DNA from: Lycocorax pyrrhopterus obiensis
Taxonomy: Eukaryota > Chordata > Aves > Passeriformes > Paradisaeidae
DNA length: 64,000 bases
Direction of reading: 5' to 3'
NCBI GenBank assembly: GCA_014706295.1
Contig: JACSVZ010000002.1
Location: 132,379,431 to 132,443,430, forward strand
Part shown: positions 27,201 to 37,100 of the stretch, piece after piece
How positions within the stretch are numbered: the first letter of the stretch is position 1
Layout: each line of letters begins with the position of its first letter
Translations under genes and position numbers: made by a program
Notes under the pieces: model-generated
The model's input: only the letters and a program-made list of their open reading frames with translations
The model's database searches: none
Told to the model about the DNA's origin: nothing

Positions 27201-29295
27201 GTAGAGCAGAAGGTGTGTTGCTGTGTTTAGCATTGCCTAATACATCTCTGGTTTCCAGTCGAAGGAGGGACAATAATTTCAGCCATCAGTTTAGTTCTTT
27301 TTCGTAGGTTGTGACCACTTCATTTGACACAGTACTTAGTACTATGTTTACTGTCATGCAATAATAATATCATCTCTTCTCCTCTGCTAGGCTTGTCTTA
27401 TTTTAAAATTAATATTCACTGAACCCTCCTTACTATCACTTTTATTGCATTAATCTAGCGTTCCTTTTTTTTTTTTAATGAAACAGAAGAATTCAGTTTT
27501 ATTATCTAACTTTAGCAAATTTCTATCTATGGATTTAAACAGTTTATAAATTTTGTCTCCATTTCTTGTAGTTCTCATTTTTACAAATCTTTTTTATGCC
27601 TTGATTATTCTTTTCAGATTATCTGTTACTTATTAATTGTACCGTGGTTTTAGATAATTTTGTTTCTTTGGATTTCCCAAGGCAGTAGTCTCTAAGCTCT
27701 TTTTATTTTACATCTACATTCCTTGATGGTGAATTTGTAGCTTCCTTTCCCTCTCCCCTCTTTTTCCATTTCCTGTATAATTTTTTCTTGTGTTTCGGAT
27801 GTTAATTGCTTTTAACTACAAGGATTTAAAAATAATGAAGTCATTTTTATAATGCTTACCTTTTTTCATGTGAAGGAGATTGACTTTATATAAAGTTAAC
27901 TTGGTAATGCAGCTGCTTATGAGCTAATCCTTCTTTTCTCTCTAGTAGATCATTAATCTACTTAGTCATTGGACCTATTTGCAGAAGTAAGAAATGTAGA
28001 AATCTGCTTTATTTATTTGTTCCACAGACAATTACTTTGGCGCCATCATGATTTTTTTGTCCTCTTTTCACATATAATTTTTCCCTGTGTTCATTAACAT
28101 CCAGCTCAGACTGCATCATTTGTTGCTGTTCTTTCAGGGTTTTGTGTACTAGTCTTTATTATATTATAGCTGAGGTTGTCCTCTTTGTTCAGTTATGTGC
28201 TTGTACTCTCTTTCAGTCCAATCAGTGAGAGTCGAAGAGTGCTGCAAGAATCATGTGAGTTTTTCTTGAGGCACAATTCCAAAGTTAAACATAAAAAGAA
28301 GCACTACAAATCAACTTCACACAGACTGAAAGTCATTTCAAAGTCAATGGGGACCAGTACGGGTGGTACAACAAATCATGGAACTTCTGCAGTAGCAATC
28401 ACTAATCATGATTACTTAAGCCAAGAAACTGTGGCAGAAATTAAAACCTCTCCAGAAACATCTGAGAAAGAGATAGAGGCAGACGGAGCTTCAGCCCGAA
28501 GAGTCGAGGAAGGTGAAAACAGCGGAGATCAAATGTTACCCGGTTCTAAATTGACCATGGATCAGGTGGAAAGGAGAAACAAAGCAGATAGCACATGTCA
28601 TATGAGTAGCTTGGCTGAGAGTATGAAGAGAGTAGGTGAAGGAAGGTAAGGCTCCTGAACTCAATCTTTTCTTCGTTTATATGTACTACCACTGTTTTTG
28701 TTAGTTTTCTGTTCCTTCTCTGTGAAGAATCAGGATACTCTCGGTATGTAGCTGACCCTCAGTAGCTGTCAAGAGAACTTGGAGACTGTGGCCATGTGTC
28801 TTTAGCATATGGGCTGTTTTGTATTTTTGTAGGATTCTTCTTTTCCTTTTCAGCACTGTGGGCTGGAGCTTCAGCTTGTAGGATATTCTTGCCTTGTTGA
28901 ACAGCGACCCTCAACAAATCTGTGACTGCACTGCAATCACTTTGAGAGGTGATGGGTCTGAAAAAGAGCTATAGTGACCACAGGCTTGGAAAAGTGTACA
29001 GAACTGTATTGCATTCTTTTGAAAAGAATACAGCTGAAGATACATTATGATTTCACTACTCAATTTTTTTTCCAGTGTAATGGAAATTAAACTGTGCTTA
29101 AAATTGACTCTCTCTGTTTTATTTTTCATTACTTACAGAATAACTCCTAAAAATGATTTTAGTGAATCTCCTTCACTACAGAGGAGCTGTTCCCAAATAC
29201 CTGATGTCTCACAGTCACCTTCCGTATCACTACTTGTCTATTCAGCTTCAGACACCAGAAGAGAGTTGGATTCAGGAAACAGTTCTAATCCCTGA
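3075..29295 (+). CDS. FZD6: Frizzled-6 Wnt receptor (complete, six coding exons)
   Basis: Seven-pass Wnt receptor of the plasma membrane, known mainly for planar cell polarity and for restraining beta-catenin signalling. Joined exons 3075-3254, 20836-21032, 23435-24452, 26833-26981, 28217-28645 and 29139-29295 give 709 residues, close to the 706 of human FZD6. In order: signal peptide (about 1-19); cysteine-rich Wnt-binding domain (about 20-131, ten cysteines, N-glycosylation site N39-M-T); linker; TM1 to TM7 at about 201-223, 234-256, 283-306, 327-347, 367-393, 413-435 and 473-495; the Dishevelled-binding KTxxxW motif at 499-504 (KTCSEW); and a long Ser/Thr-rich cytoplasmic tail. The start has a good Kozak context (AAAATGG) and directly precedes the signal peptide. 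Intron 4 uses a GC donor. The tail ends without an obvious PDZ ligand. The frame is intact throughout. Confidence 0.97.
7407..7430. repeat. (GT)n microsatellite ending in a palindrome
   Basis: Short GT run that turns into TATACACACA, forming a 16-bp palindromic end. Confidence 0.85.
8691..9013. mobile_element. Possible non-autonomous DNA transposon with imperfect terminal inverted repeats
   Basis: The left end, CAGAGGCTATGTCTACACTA (8691-8710), resembles in inverted orientation the right end, CAGTGTAGCCTTGTCTCTG (about 8995-9013). The roughly 320-bp interior has no coding potential. The 'GTCTACACT' end sequence recalls old DNA transposons of archosaurs and turtles, but I cannot assign a family. 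No convincing target-site duplication is visible, so the element is old or the call is wrong. Confidence 0.45.
9650..10010 (-). mobile_element. Possible very diverged CR1 LINE fragment
   Basis: The stretch around 9930-9990 (GATAAAGACCATAAAAAGCA followed by an 'aaccacatgggatgggg' string) resembles, with many differences, the internal part of CR1 in reverse orientation. The similarity is weak and judged by eye. Confidence 0.3.
12150..12207 (+). mobile_element. CR1 LINE 3'-end fragment
   Basis: GAGTTGGACTTAATCC, then GTCCCTTCCAACTCA and a 'TTTTGTGACTCTAT' end. This matches the conserved 3' terminus of avian CR1 (GTTGGACTAGATGATC...GTCCCTTCCAACC...ATTCTATG). It lies in FZD6 intron 2. Confidence 0.75.
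12490..12560. repeat. TA/TG-rich microsatellite
   Basis: Imperfect alternation of TATATG, TACATA and TATATA units over about 70 bp. Confidence 0.8.
12700..12960. promoter_or_regulatory. GC-rich, CpG-containing patch inside FZD6 intron 2
   Basis: A local rise in GC and CpG (for example CCTGCCGGCCGGTCC and GCGCCTGGCGCGGACGG) within otherwise AT-rich intronic DNA. It may be an intronic regulatory element or alternative promoter, or simply old GC-rich insert sequence. There is no splice or coding evidence. Confidence 0.3.
14500..14551 (+). mobile_element. CR1 LINE 3'-end fragment
   Basis: The string GAGTTGGTGATCCTTCTGG followed by GTCCCTTCCAACTTGAG and ATTCCGTGACT matches the terminal 50 bp or so of CR1. 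It is truncated on its 5' side, as is usual for CR1. Confidence 0.75.
16720..16737. repeat. (AAAT)n microsatellite
   Basis: Four to five tandem AAAT units in FZD6 intron 2. Confidence 0.85.
17225..17240. repeat. (AT)n microsatellite
   Basis: Pure AT dinucleotide run of about 16 bp in FZD6 intron 2. Confidence 0.9.
19027..19050. repeat. (AT)n microsatellite
   Basis: AT dinucleotide run interrupted once by G, about 24 bp, in FZD6 intron 2. Confidence 0.9.
20836..21032 (+). CDS. FZD6: FZD6 second coding exon
   Basis: Codes residues 61-126 (last codon split): the rest of the Wnt-binding cysteine-rich domain, with motifs [25 protein letters not shown] and WPEELEC. It begins after CTGTAG at phase 0 and ends on AG|GTATTT at phase 2. 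Its length of 197 bp closes the frame with both neighbours. Confidence 0.96.
21033..23434 (+). other. FZD6: FZD6 intron 3
   Basis: GT-AG intron of 2.4 kb, AT-rich. No repeat family or additional gene is recognised. Confidence 0.85.
23435..24452 (+). CDS. FZD6: FZD6 large transmembrane exon
   Basis: Codes residues 126-465: the last CRD cysteine (INCDETVP), the extracellular linker with FWCPRHL and [16 protein letters not shown]1 to TM6 and the third extracellular loop up to IPCPYQ. The acceptor is TTTATTTAG. The 1,018-bp length keeps frame only if the exon stops at TATCAG, directly before GCAAGT, which is a GC donor. Failure to splice there adds eight residues (ASNIFLYK) and a stop, giving a receptor without TM7. 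Confidence 0.96.
24453..26832 (+). other. FZD6: FZD6 intron 4 (GC-AG type), contains a CR1 copy
   Basis: The donor reads CAG|GCAAGT, the classic context of the minor GC-AG intron class; the acceptor is TTCTAG|GC. No GT donor nearby keeps frame with the next exon. The 2.4-kb intron contains a CR1 fragment at about 26163-26492. Confidence 0.85.
26163..26492 (+). mobile_element. CR1 LINE 3'-end fragment (about 330 bp)
   Basis: Well-preserved CR1 3' region: CATGTAGTGACAGGACAAGG, GATTAGATATTAGGAAGAAA, TGTTCAAGGCCAGGCTGGAT, GGTCCCTTCCAACCCAAACC. It ends in two copies of the 8-mer ATTCTGTG, the diagnostic avian CR1 terminus. It is 5'-truncated, as expected for target-primed reverse transcription. 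Confidence 0.95.
26833..26981 (+). CDS. FZD6: FZD6 exon with TM7 and KTxxxW motif
   Basis: Codes residues 466-515 (last codon split): AKALARPE, then hydrophobic TM7 ending ISPVFWVGS, then KTCSEW, which fits the Frizzled KTxxxW motif contacted by the Dishevelled PDZ domain, then a basic juxtamembrane NRNRKR stretch. The exon is 149 bp, phase 0 in and phase 2 out (GA|GTAAGA). Confidence 0.96.
26982..28216 (+). other. FZD6: FZD6 intron 5
   Basis: GT-AG intron of 1.2 kb, T-rich, with a TTTCAG acceptor. No other feature recognised. Confidence 0.85.
28217..28645 (+). CDS. FZD6: FZD6 cytoplasmic-tail exon
   Basis: Codes residues 515-658 of the intracellular tail. The first half is highly conserved ([55 protein letters not shown]). 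The second half is acidic, Ser/Thr-rich and more divergent. It ends on AG|GTAAGG, phase 2. Confidence 0.95.
28646..29138 (+). other. FZD6: FZD6 intron 6
   Basis: GT-AG intron of 493 bp, with an ACTTACAG acceptor. Nothing else recognised. Confidence 0.85.
29139..29295 (+). CDS. FZD6: FZD6 terminal coding exon
   Basis: Codes residues 659-709, starting [11 protein letters not shown] (human ISPKSD) and including a Ser-rich stretch with [10 protein letters not shown], related to human TSLLVHPVS. The frame closes on TGA at 29293-29295. Confidence 0.93.
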
Positions 29296-29686
29296 AAGAT
29301 TGAAAATTTGTATGAACATTTGCATTGTATAAAACTGACATGAATTCTTTGTTACACTGGAAATAATGGATATTCTGTGCCTTATTAAAAAACACACATA
29401 TCCTGCTTTGCACTTAAAAAATGTATGTTTCGTTAGCAATAATGTACTGTATTTAATCCTATCCAGGACTAATGGAAATTGAAGTTCTGTAGGACATGGC
29501 AATAATGTAAGAAAAATATGAGAGACAATTATTATTCCTTATATAAAGAACACTTTGTAATGAATTGCATTAAAATAATGCTTAGAAAGCACTGTTATTT
29601 CTCAATGTATAAAATTCCATCTGCCTCTTCGATATTTTTCAAAACTTGTTAATTTTTTTCTGGTTTTTGCTGTCTCTTAAACAATA

Positions 29687-29708
29687 GTATCACTTAAATA
29701 AGTGATAC
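29687..29708. repeat. Perfect inverted repeat in the FZD6 3'UTR
   Basis: GTATCACTTA, two bases, then TAAGTGATAC: 10-bp perfect arms that could form a hairpin in the transcript. No function is known to me. Confidence 0.8.
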
Positions 29709-30042
29709 ACAAATTTCTAAATACTCTGAATTATGCATCATGCTGTATCAATTATAGCACTGGTTTATGGTAGCTTGTACACTGAATATGAAAGGGAATC
29801 TGGAATTACAGCAACTTATTTTGTACAGAAAAATGAATTTTGTAAATAAGTGACTGCATGAGGTCAATCTTTAGAACTACTGTTTGGTATGTATTGTACA
29901 AACTTGGGAAAGTTCCTGTGCTTTCCTTAGGGTGTTGCTGAAGCCAGCAGTCCCCTGGTGATCAGCCACCGTGACGCAGTTCTGAGAAAAGCGGGTTGGA
30001 CCTTTATCCATAACATGCACTGATATTTGGGGTGAGACGGGT

Positions 30043-30076
30043 CCTGCTGCAGGGATGTGTCCTGCTGCAGGGATGG
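30043..30076. repeat. 17-bp direct tandem repeat
   Basis: GTCCTGCTGCAGGGATG-type unit present twice in direct succession, inside the putative FZD6 3'UTR. Confidence 0.75.
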
Positions 30077-31130
30077 TGCAGAAGATGCAGCACTGTCTCA
30101 GAAAAATGCCTCTTGGAGCCTCTCCTGGTGTGGTGTTCCAGGGCACGGTGCCAAAGGAAACACCTCAGACTCCTGGGCTTGGTGGGCCCAGTCTGACGTA
30201 CAGACTTTGGGCTTTTGTCCTGAGCTGCAGTGAAAGCTCGTCTCATGCTGTTTCTATGTGAGTAACTTCATTTTTTTTAAATGCTATAGAGAGACATCTT
30301 GCAGATAAGTGCTGCAAATAACAGTTGAGTTATTAATATGCAGGCTTCTTTAACAGTCTGTTTACTGAGAAGACAGCCTTAATACTTTTCCTACAAAGCC
30401 TAATTTTCTGTTATGCTACTGCAATATATTTTCTCTAAATCAAAAAGGCCTTAATACATATAGCCTTTCTTACGCTAGGTGGTTCTCAAGTGCAAATACT
30501 GCTGATGTGGATAACAGTTTCATTGTCTGACTCCATTTGAGTCAAGATTTTTTAAGAGCCAATGGGATTTATTACTTGAGATAATTTGGAGACAGATTTT
30601 GCTGTTTTCTAAACCTAAATGTCAGTGCATTTTGTAAGACTGTCCAGCATCTTGCATTTGACCACTATTAAGAATATTTCTCAATGTTTTGATACTATGC
30701 AGAGAATTTACTGTGAGTTGAGGCAGCATTCATGGTGATGCATTGAACAATGAAAATTGCATGGTACAAAGGACATGTAAATGCTGGAACAGCAGGAACG
30801 ACAGTTCTGATAAACCAAAGTTATTTGTTTTATCCATCATGCATTAAAAATGAAATTTCTTTGTATTACAGTATCTGCATTTTAGTCATTTGTAATTTAT
30901 TACCTTCAATGGGATATGCTCTTTCTTTTAGAATTTTCCCAGTAAAAGTACACATAATTCTTGCTACTGAGTGGAGAGTAAGAAAGATATGAAAAATCTC
31001 CTGTGAAAAGGCGCACTAAATACCCTTCATTTTTCTAGTTCTGTTTGTAACCGGGTAACTTTATACATGTTTTCAGTACTTTTGTTATTACTGTATTTGT
31101 TAGTAATAAAATATGCTGTTGTATAGTAAG

Positions 31131-34100
31131 AGCTTCTGAGTGGATATTTCTTAGTAACTAGATGTGGCATGTTTGTTGCTCTACCTACTGCTGTAGTATT
31201 TTTGCACCTAAAACAGAAGTATTTTAGTAGGGCTGTGTGAGTTAATAAGTATTGCAATGTTTTTATTCCTCCTGTGTGAGAAACTGAGATAGAACAATGC
31301 TGGGAATTGTTCACATGAACACAGACTTATGAAGGAGTGAGGAACTTGAACTAGGTCTTTCATCCTAATGTTTACAGAATTTTTCTTTCATGACCCTTAA
31401 AGACCTCCTTTAGATTATGTAGAATATGTATTTCTATACTGCTCATGCTGCCACCTTCTTAAAATACTGATTTTTAATTTTTTAATGTTATTCCCTTTTT
31501 TAGGAAAAAATTGGTTTTTGCGGTAACTGCTCTAAAAAGATAAATGCAAAGTAATTTTGAAGTTATAGCAATTACTGTGGGCTTAAAAATAGATAAATTA
31601 TCAAAGAAGTGTGAAATATGAAGCAATAATCAAAACATTGACTGGCAGTGAAATGCATCAGTGGTAGATTGAGACTGTAGCACTTTGTGTGTTGCAGGGC
31701 AGCTGTACCAGAAAAAAACAGACTCTGAATTCCCAGGGTGATCCTTACAGCCAAAGAGGCTGTGCTGTGACCTCTCTGGGTGCTTTAACCGCGGAGAACC
31801 TGAGAGTAAATGGAAAGTTAAAGTGCTGTTTGAATGCTCACAACAGTGATGAGGGGAAAGAATCTGAAAGAAAAGGGGCACAGAGATGAGTCAGGGCCTG
31901 GAAGACTGCCTGCCTTATCGTGAGGGGCAGTGCAGAATCTCATAAACAGCTTCTCTAACCAAAGGTATGGGTTTATTTGCTTTCCTCTTGTTACCTGGAT
32001 GAAGTTAAAATAAACCGTTCATGTTAAAAGGGCTGTTCTGAACCTGTGAGAATAACTTCTCCCTGGGACATCTCCATCGGCTGAAGTTGTTTAATGGAGG
32101 CTGGCAATCTTCTAGAAGATGTACTGTAAATCCAGCTATTTACATTCATACAGCCATTTTAGTCTTTTTTGGTGCCACTCTTTGCAAGAAGCTAGAATAT
32201 AGGATACTGACAGCTTCTCCAAACCTGGAATTACGTGTGCCAAGTAGTCTTTCTCTGAATGGAGCTGTCATAAATCACTTCAAATTATGCATTGCACTGA
32301 GTTTTCAGGTTGCATATAAAATCTTTTACAGGACAAGGTAAATTGAGCATGTCAAATAATACTTGATTTGTGAAATAAACACCTGAAATTACCAATATGG
32401 TACCTTCATGGTACATGTTGTTTATACTGTATTTTACTGTTCCATTTTGCTAGATGTGTTTAGTGAAAACCAGGGTAGACTTTGCGTAGAGTGTAAATCT
32501 ATGCACATATTTGAAAAAATAAATTGTTTACGTTTTAAAATATAAACAAACAATGTTCGTAACATTTAAAAAGTGCTATTAGCAGAGAAGAAAAATAGCT
32601 GCAGTATTTAAAACCTCTTTAAATCCTTCTGTTTTTCTAAGTTAAAAACCCCAACGATTCAGCAATGGAGCATTAACAAGCTGAAGTATCACACTGTTTT
32701 CTTTGACAACTGTTCAACTGATTTACAGAGAACTGTAGCTCCTTTTTCCTTACAGGATACAGAATGTATTTGGTTTAAACAGTCAAATCCAGTTGAAATT
32801 CAGAAGCAAAATAGAAAAAAAAATATGAAAAGTTGAACTTCTTTAATAAAAATAAGTTTAGCATTCTGCAAAACACTGAAAAATGCAGTAGCTGAAGAGG
32901 ATGAGGAATCCTGTTTTGCTGTGAAGTTTGACCACCCAGTCTCAACGTGCTGTTTCAGAAGGCTGCACTTCAAAGGAGAAATGCTGCATCCTTCCCTTCA
33001 CACTGGCCACTTGTTGGATCAGTCTTTGAAGGTATCTGGCTGCTCTCTGCCTGCATTCACTGGTAAAGCTCACTGCCAGTATTAACCAGTGGTATTTGCA
33101 GTAATTGGGATGGCTGGCACCAAAGGTATTTCAGAGTCTCATGAGTATAAATGTTATTTCCTGCACGTTAACTTTTTTTGCACTTATTCTTTCATGCCTT
33201 TTCAGTTATCATACTTGTTTTTTTAATGGACTAGAGTTTAATTAAAGCAACTTATACCATGCGTTCATGAGCTTTCTGCTTTGTATACCTAGAAGTGGAG
33301 CTCAGAATGTATTTCTGATGTACATCTATGAAATCCACTTCTGTTTATTGACCGGATTTTACTTCCTATTAAAAAGCACTTGAGATGAAAAGTATAATTA
33401 AAAGATTTAAAACATGCCAGGACATTTATATCCAAGCTCTTTGTTAATGTTTATTCCCTGCATTTCAACTTTGATCACCAAAACAAACTGTAAAATGAAA
33501 GTTTGCTTTATTTCGGATTTTACTAGTCAAAATAAAGTAATGGCCAATGAGATCTTTAAACAAATGATCTACCTTCATTAAATGGGTCACAGCTTGTTTC
33601 TTAGCAGAGACAGGAGCTGGAGAGGGGAATAGTTCCTGCTGTTTGGAAGAAGGCACTTTTTGTGGAAGGGCAGTGCTAAACAGGCACTTGTTACTGGGCG
33701 AAGGTGATGTGGAGGGACCCGGACCTCCCTCCCAGAGGGCACACTCAGATACAGCAGCATAGTCATGAGAGAACATCAGGTATTTTAAGGGGAAAGGTAT
33801 TTTAGGACTTTTTTTGCCATAGAAGGTGAAGAGAAACAGCAAGAAAACATTTTATTGCATTGAGTAGGTTTGTCAGAAGGGTGAGGGTGGGATGATTAGA
33901 CATGGCCACCAAAGCAGTCTTAACAGGAAAAAGGATGTTCAACACTGGTCATGTATGAAGGACTAAGAAGAGAAGGTATGTCCCAGTTTATCTTCCTGAT
34001 GTTCTACCTTACCACATGAAACTGGATCACAAGAAATTACTAGTAAATTAGTTATTAATTGAAGGCTTAAGCTATCTAAGAAGCATTCTCTCCAGACCCA

Positions 34101-37100
34101 ATTCTAGTAGTATCATACCTGTTATCCAAGAGTGCATGTAAGTCTTGAATGACTGAAGATGGAGGCCTTGAGGAAGCTGAAGCAGTTGAACACTTTCGTT
34201 GGCACTGGGTTTGAGTCACTGACGTTGCCCACTGGACACAGTCCTATCTGGGACTTGCTCTCCTTCCAGATTCCTACAGGCATGGCTGTGATCCAGACTT
34301 CCAAGTAAAGAACAAGTGGATGCACTACAGGGATAAATAATCCTGATACGTGTAATTCTGTGGAATGTGGAGACATGGCACTGACAGGTGTGATGTGCCA
34401 GTGAGTGGATGAGATGTAAATGTGTTGGGCTGGCTGAAGTCAGGGCTCACCATGGAAATTAATTTATTTTTCTTAAAATTTTTCTTATAGTAGGCAAGAT
34501 TATCCTGAGAAAGACACCGAAAAGTGCTGATAGTTGTGATGAGGTTCCGTATGGAGAGAAATGGACAGTCACCAAACGAGCAGGAAAACCCAAGAAAGCA
34601 CACAAACACAAAAAAAAAAAAAGGAGGGAGGACTTTGCCTTTTAAATTAATAGAATGTCAACAGCATTTTTAGGGCACACATCCTGAAAGTTCCTCTACT
34701 TGACAATGGGAAATTATGAACTCATAAATAAGATCTTTAATCAAGCAAGAGATGCTGTAATTACAGCAAAGTTACAAGGAAACCACACTAAGTTATGTCT
34801 CACAAAAGCATAGTTAGATGAGCACCTGCTGTAAAAATACAACTTAAAGAAGGGCTCAAAACCACACTTTTCTTCACAGGAACCTGGTGGGTCTTTTGCT
34901 GTTCTGGCCGAACACAATCTCCAAATGAGCCAGGGATTCACGTGCTTGATCCTTCCCAGTGCCATTGCACTAGTCAGTCGTTGATGCAAATCAAACAGGA
35001 TTCCTATATAAGCACATAAAACAATTTTAATGCAAGAGTTTACCTGTGGAAGTATCCTCAGGGCCAAAGGAGGACCCCACTGAACCACTTGTGAACCTCA
35101 CTGTGCCTGACCCAGCAGCCCCTGTCCATCCATTGCCCTTTCGGTGGCCGCGGGTCATCCGTGAGCAGATGCTGTGGGTGCTGCCCAGAAGCTCCACAGC
35201 CCTGCCTGCCTCAAGGCATGGGACTTTTCCACCGAGGTCAGTGTGGGTGTGAGGAGCCAGGTCACAGGAATGCCACAGGCTTCAAGCTCCACCACTTCAT
35301 CCAAGAAGCAGAGCTGCAGTGATCACATGTGTTCCCATCTGTCATTGTTGTGGCTCTGCTTGTCTGTCTCTCTTCTGAGTTTTGTGCAACTGGGCTGATA
35401 AGTTTGTTTCTTTGACCAAATCTTCTTGCATCCACAAGCTTCTGTGCATTTTGTGTGTGCCTGTTATGGTGGCTATAGAAGTCTGGTTTCTGTAAGCCAC
35501 CTTGAAGGGCTACAGAGCCCTGCCTCAGCCCTGCTCAGAGCTTGCTTATCCTGAGGAACTCCTTTTCAAAGGCCTCACTGGACACAAATAAAAGAAAACA
35601 TTTCAAAGTTAAAGTCTATTCCTTTAATTTCAGGATTATCACTAATTTGAGGCACTACCTTCCAAAACTGGAAGGACAAACTTCTGGCAATGCATTTGAT
35701 GAATGGTGCAGAAAAACACAGATTGTGCCCTTCATTTGAAGAAGACTTCCTGTCTGAATGGAGCACTGTATTTCACATCCTAATAACCATTTATTAGCAC
35801 AGGACTTAAGGAAAGTTAGCTTTTCAGTTCTGTATAAGCCTTTCTATTCACTGAGGATTCGTGAGGTAGCCAAGTGATTTTTCTACCACTGACTAATTTG
35901 CAGCCACTCTAATGAGCGAATGTTCCTCCTGAGACTCAGCTCTCCCCTTGCACATGATGATTCACTGGACATCCAGTGCATTTAATTTAAAACTGGACTG
36001 AAATGATTTTCCCATTTTAGAAGTCCTTGAACAACCCAATCTAAGTGGATCTGCTTCAGCCAGATGTGCTCCAGATGCCCCTGCAGACCAAATATTTCCG
36101 TGACTGCAGCTGGGATTGCGCCAGCTGCTCTTGGGTGCAGACTTGCAGAGGTACAGACCAGACCCCTTCAGGGTCTGAAATTTGCAACCAGCAGTCAGTA
36201 GAAACAGTATGGGCTTTTCATCATAAAGTTTACACTATGGAAATATCTGGATGTCCAGAGTTACTCTTTATCAGTGAAGCAGACAGTTCTCCCAAATAGT
36301 TTTATTAAAGTTTATCTCTCTCTGTTTGTGAATAGTGTTTAGTTTAAAATATTCAGTGCTACCATTGTTATTGTAAAAACACAGCTATGGGGAAATGCAA
36401 CTAGAAATCAACTGATGGCTTGGACAGAAAAAACCAGATCTGCCTGGAACCTCAGCAGGCAATGGAAGGAACTGTTTCCGTAAGTTTTCACTGGTATCTG
36501 ACCTGTGTCCTGGTCGTGAATTGTCAGAGACCATGTTAAAGATTTATCTCCATAGAAAACATAATTAATATGAGGAATAAAAAGTATTGATTCTCTCATG
36601 TTTATAGTGTATAAGTACATTTCCTATAGTAGCATTAAGAACTTACATGACCTTATTCAGAAGTGAAGAATTAACTCTTAACTCCAGGATATTTTTTTCC
36701 TCACACTCAAAAAATGCTGTCTTCCTGTATATGAACACAGGAATCCTCTTCCGTAGAAAAGTCTCTGAATGGTGAGCACATGCCCCAAATTAGATTTTAA
36801 GATTCAAATGTTAATATGTGTACCTGCAAAGTACTGCTGTGTTTATAATGCTTTGATCATTTTATGTAGAAGCTACTGGAAGATTTTTTTTAACTAGGTG
36901 TATCTGTGCTAGTAAAGCAATAAAAGAGAGGGAGAGATGTTTTGGATTTTTTTTTAATATTAAGCATGCTATATAAATCATATATTTAAATTAAGAGGTG
37001 TTAGAAGGGACTAAGGCCACAATCCCATTCATTTTTATACAATTCCAAAGGCTTTTTTTGTGGAAGAAGTTGGAATCCATTTCTTAAATCTATAATAAAT

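Larger units (their letters stand above)
29296..31130 (+). other. FZD6: FZD6 3'UTR (3' limit uncertain)
   Basis: AU-rich sequence after the FZD6 stop. Candidate poly(A) signals are ATTAAA at 29569-29574 and AATAAA at 31105-31110; the second gives a 3'UTR of about 1.8 kb. It contains a Pumilio-type element TGTAAATA (29841-29848), a 10-bp hairpin at 29687-29708 and a short tandem repeat at 30043-30076. Confidence 0.55.

Noticed and set aside
33465..33842. 125-codon minus-strand frame in the FZD6-CTHRC1 interval
   Set aside because: No recognisable domain, no splice or promoter context, and a composition like the surrounding DNA.
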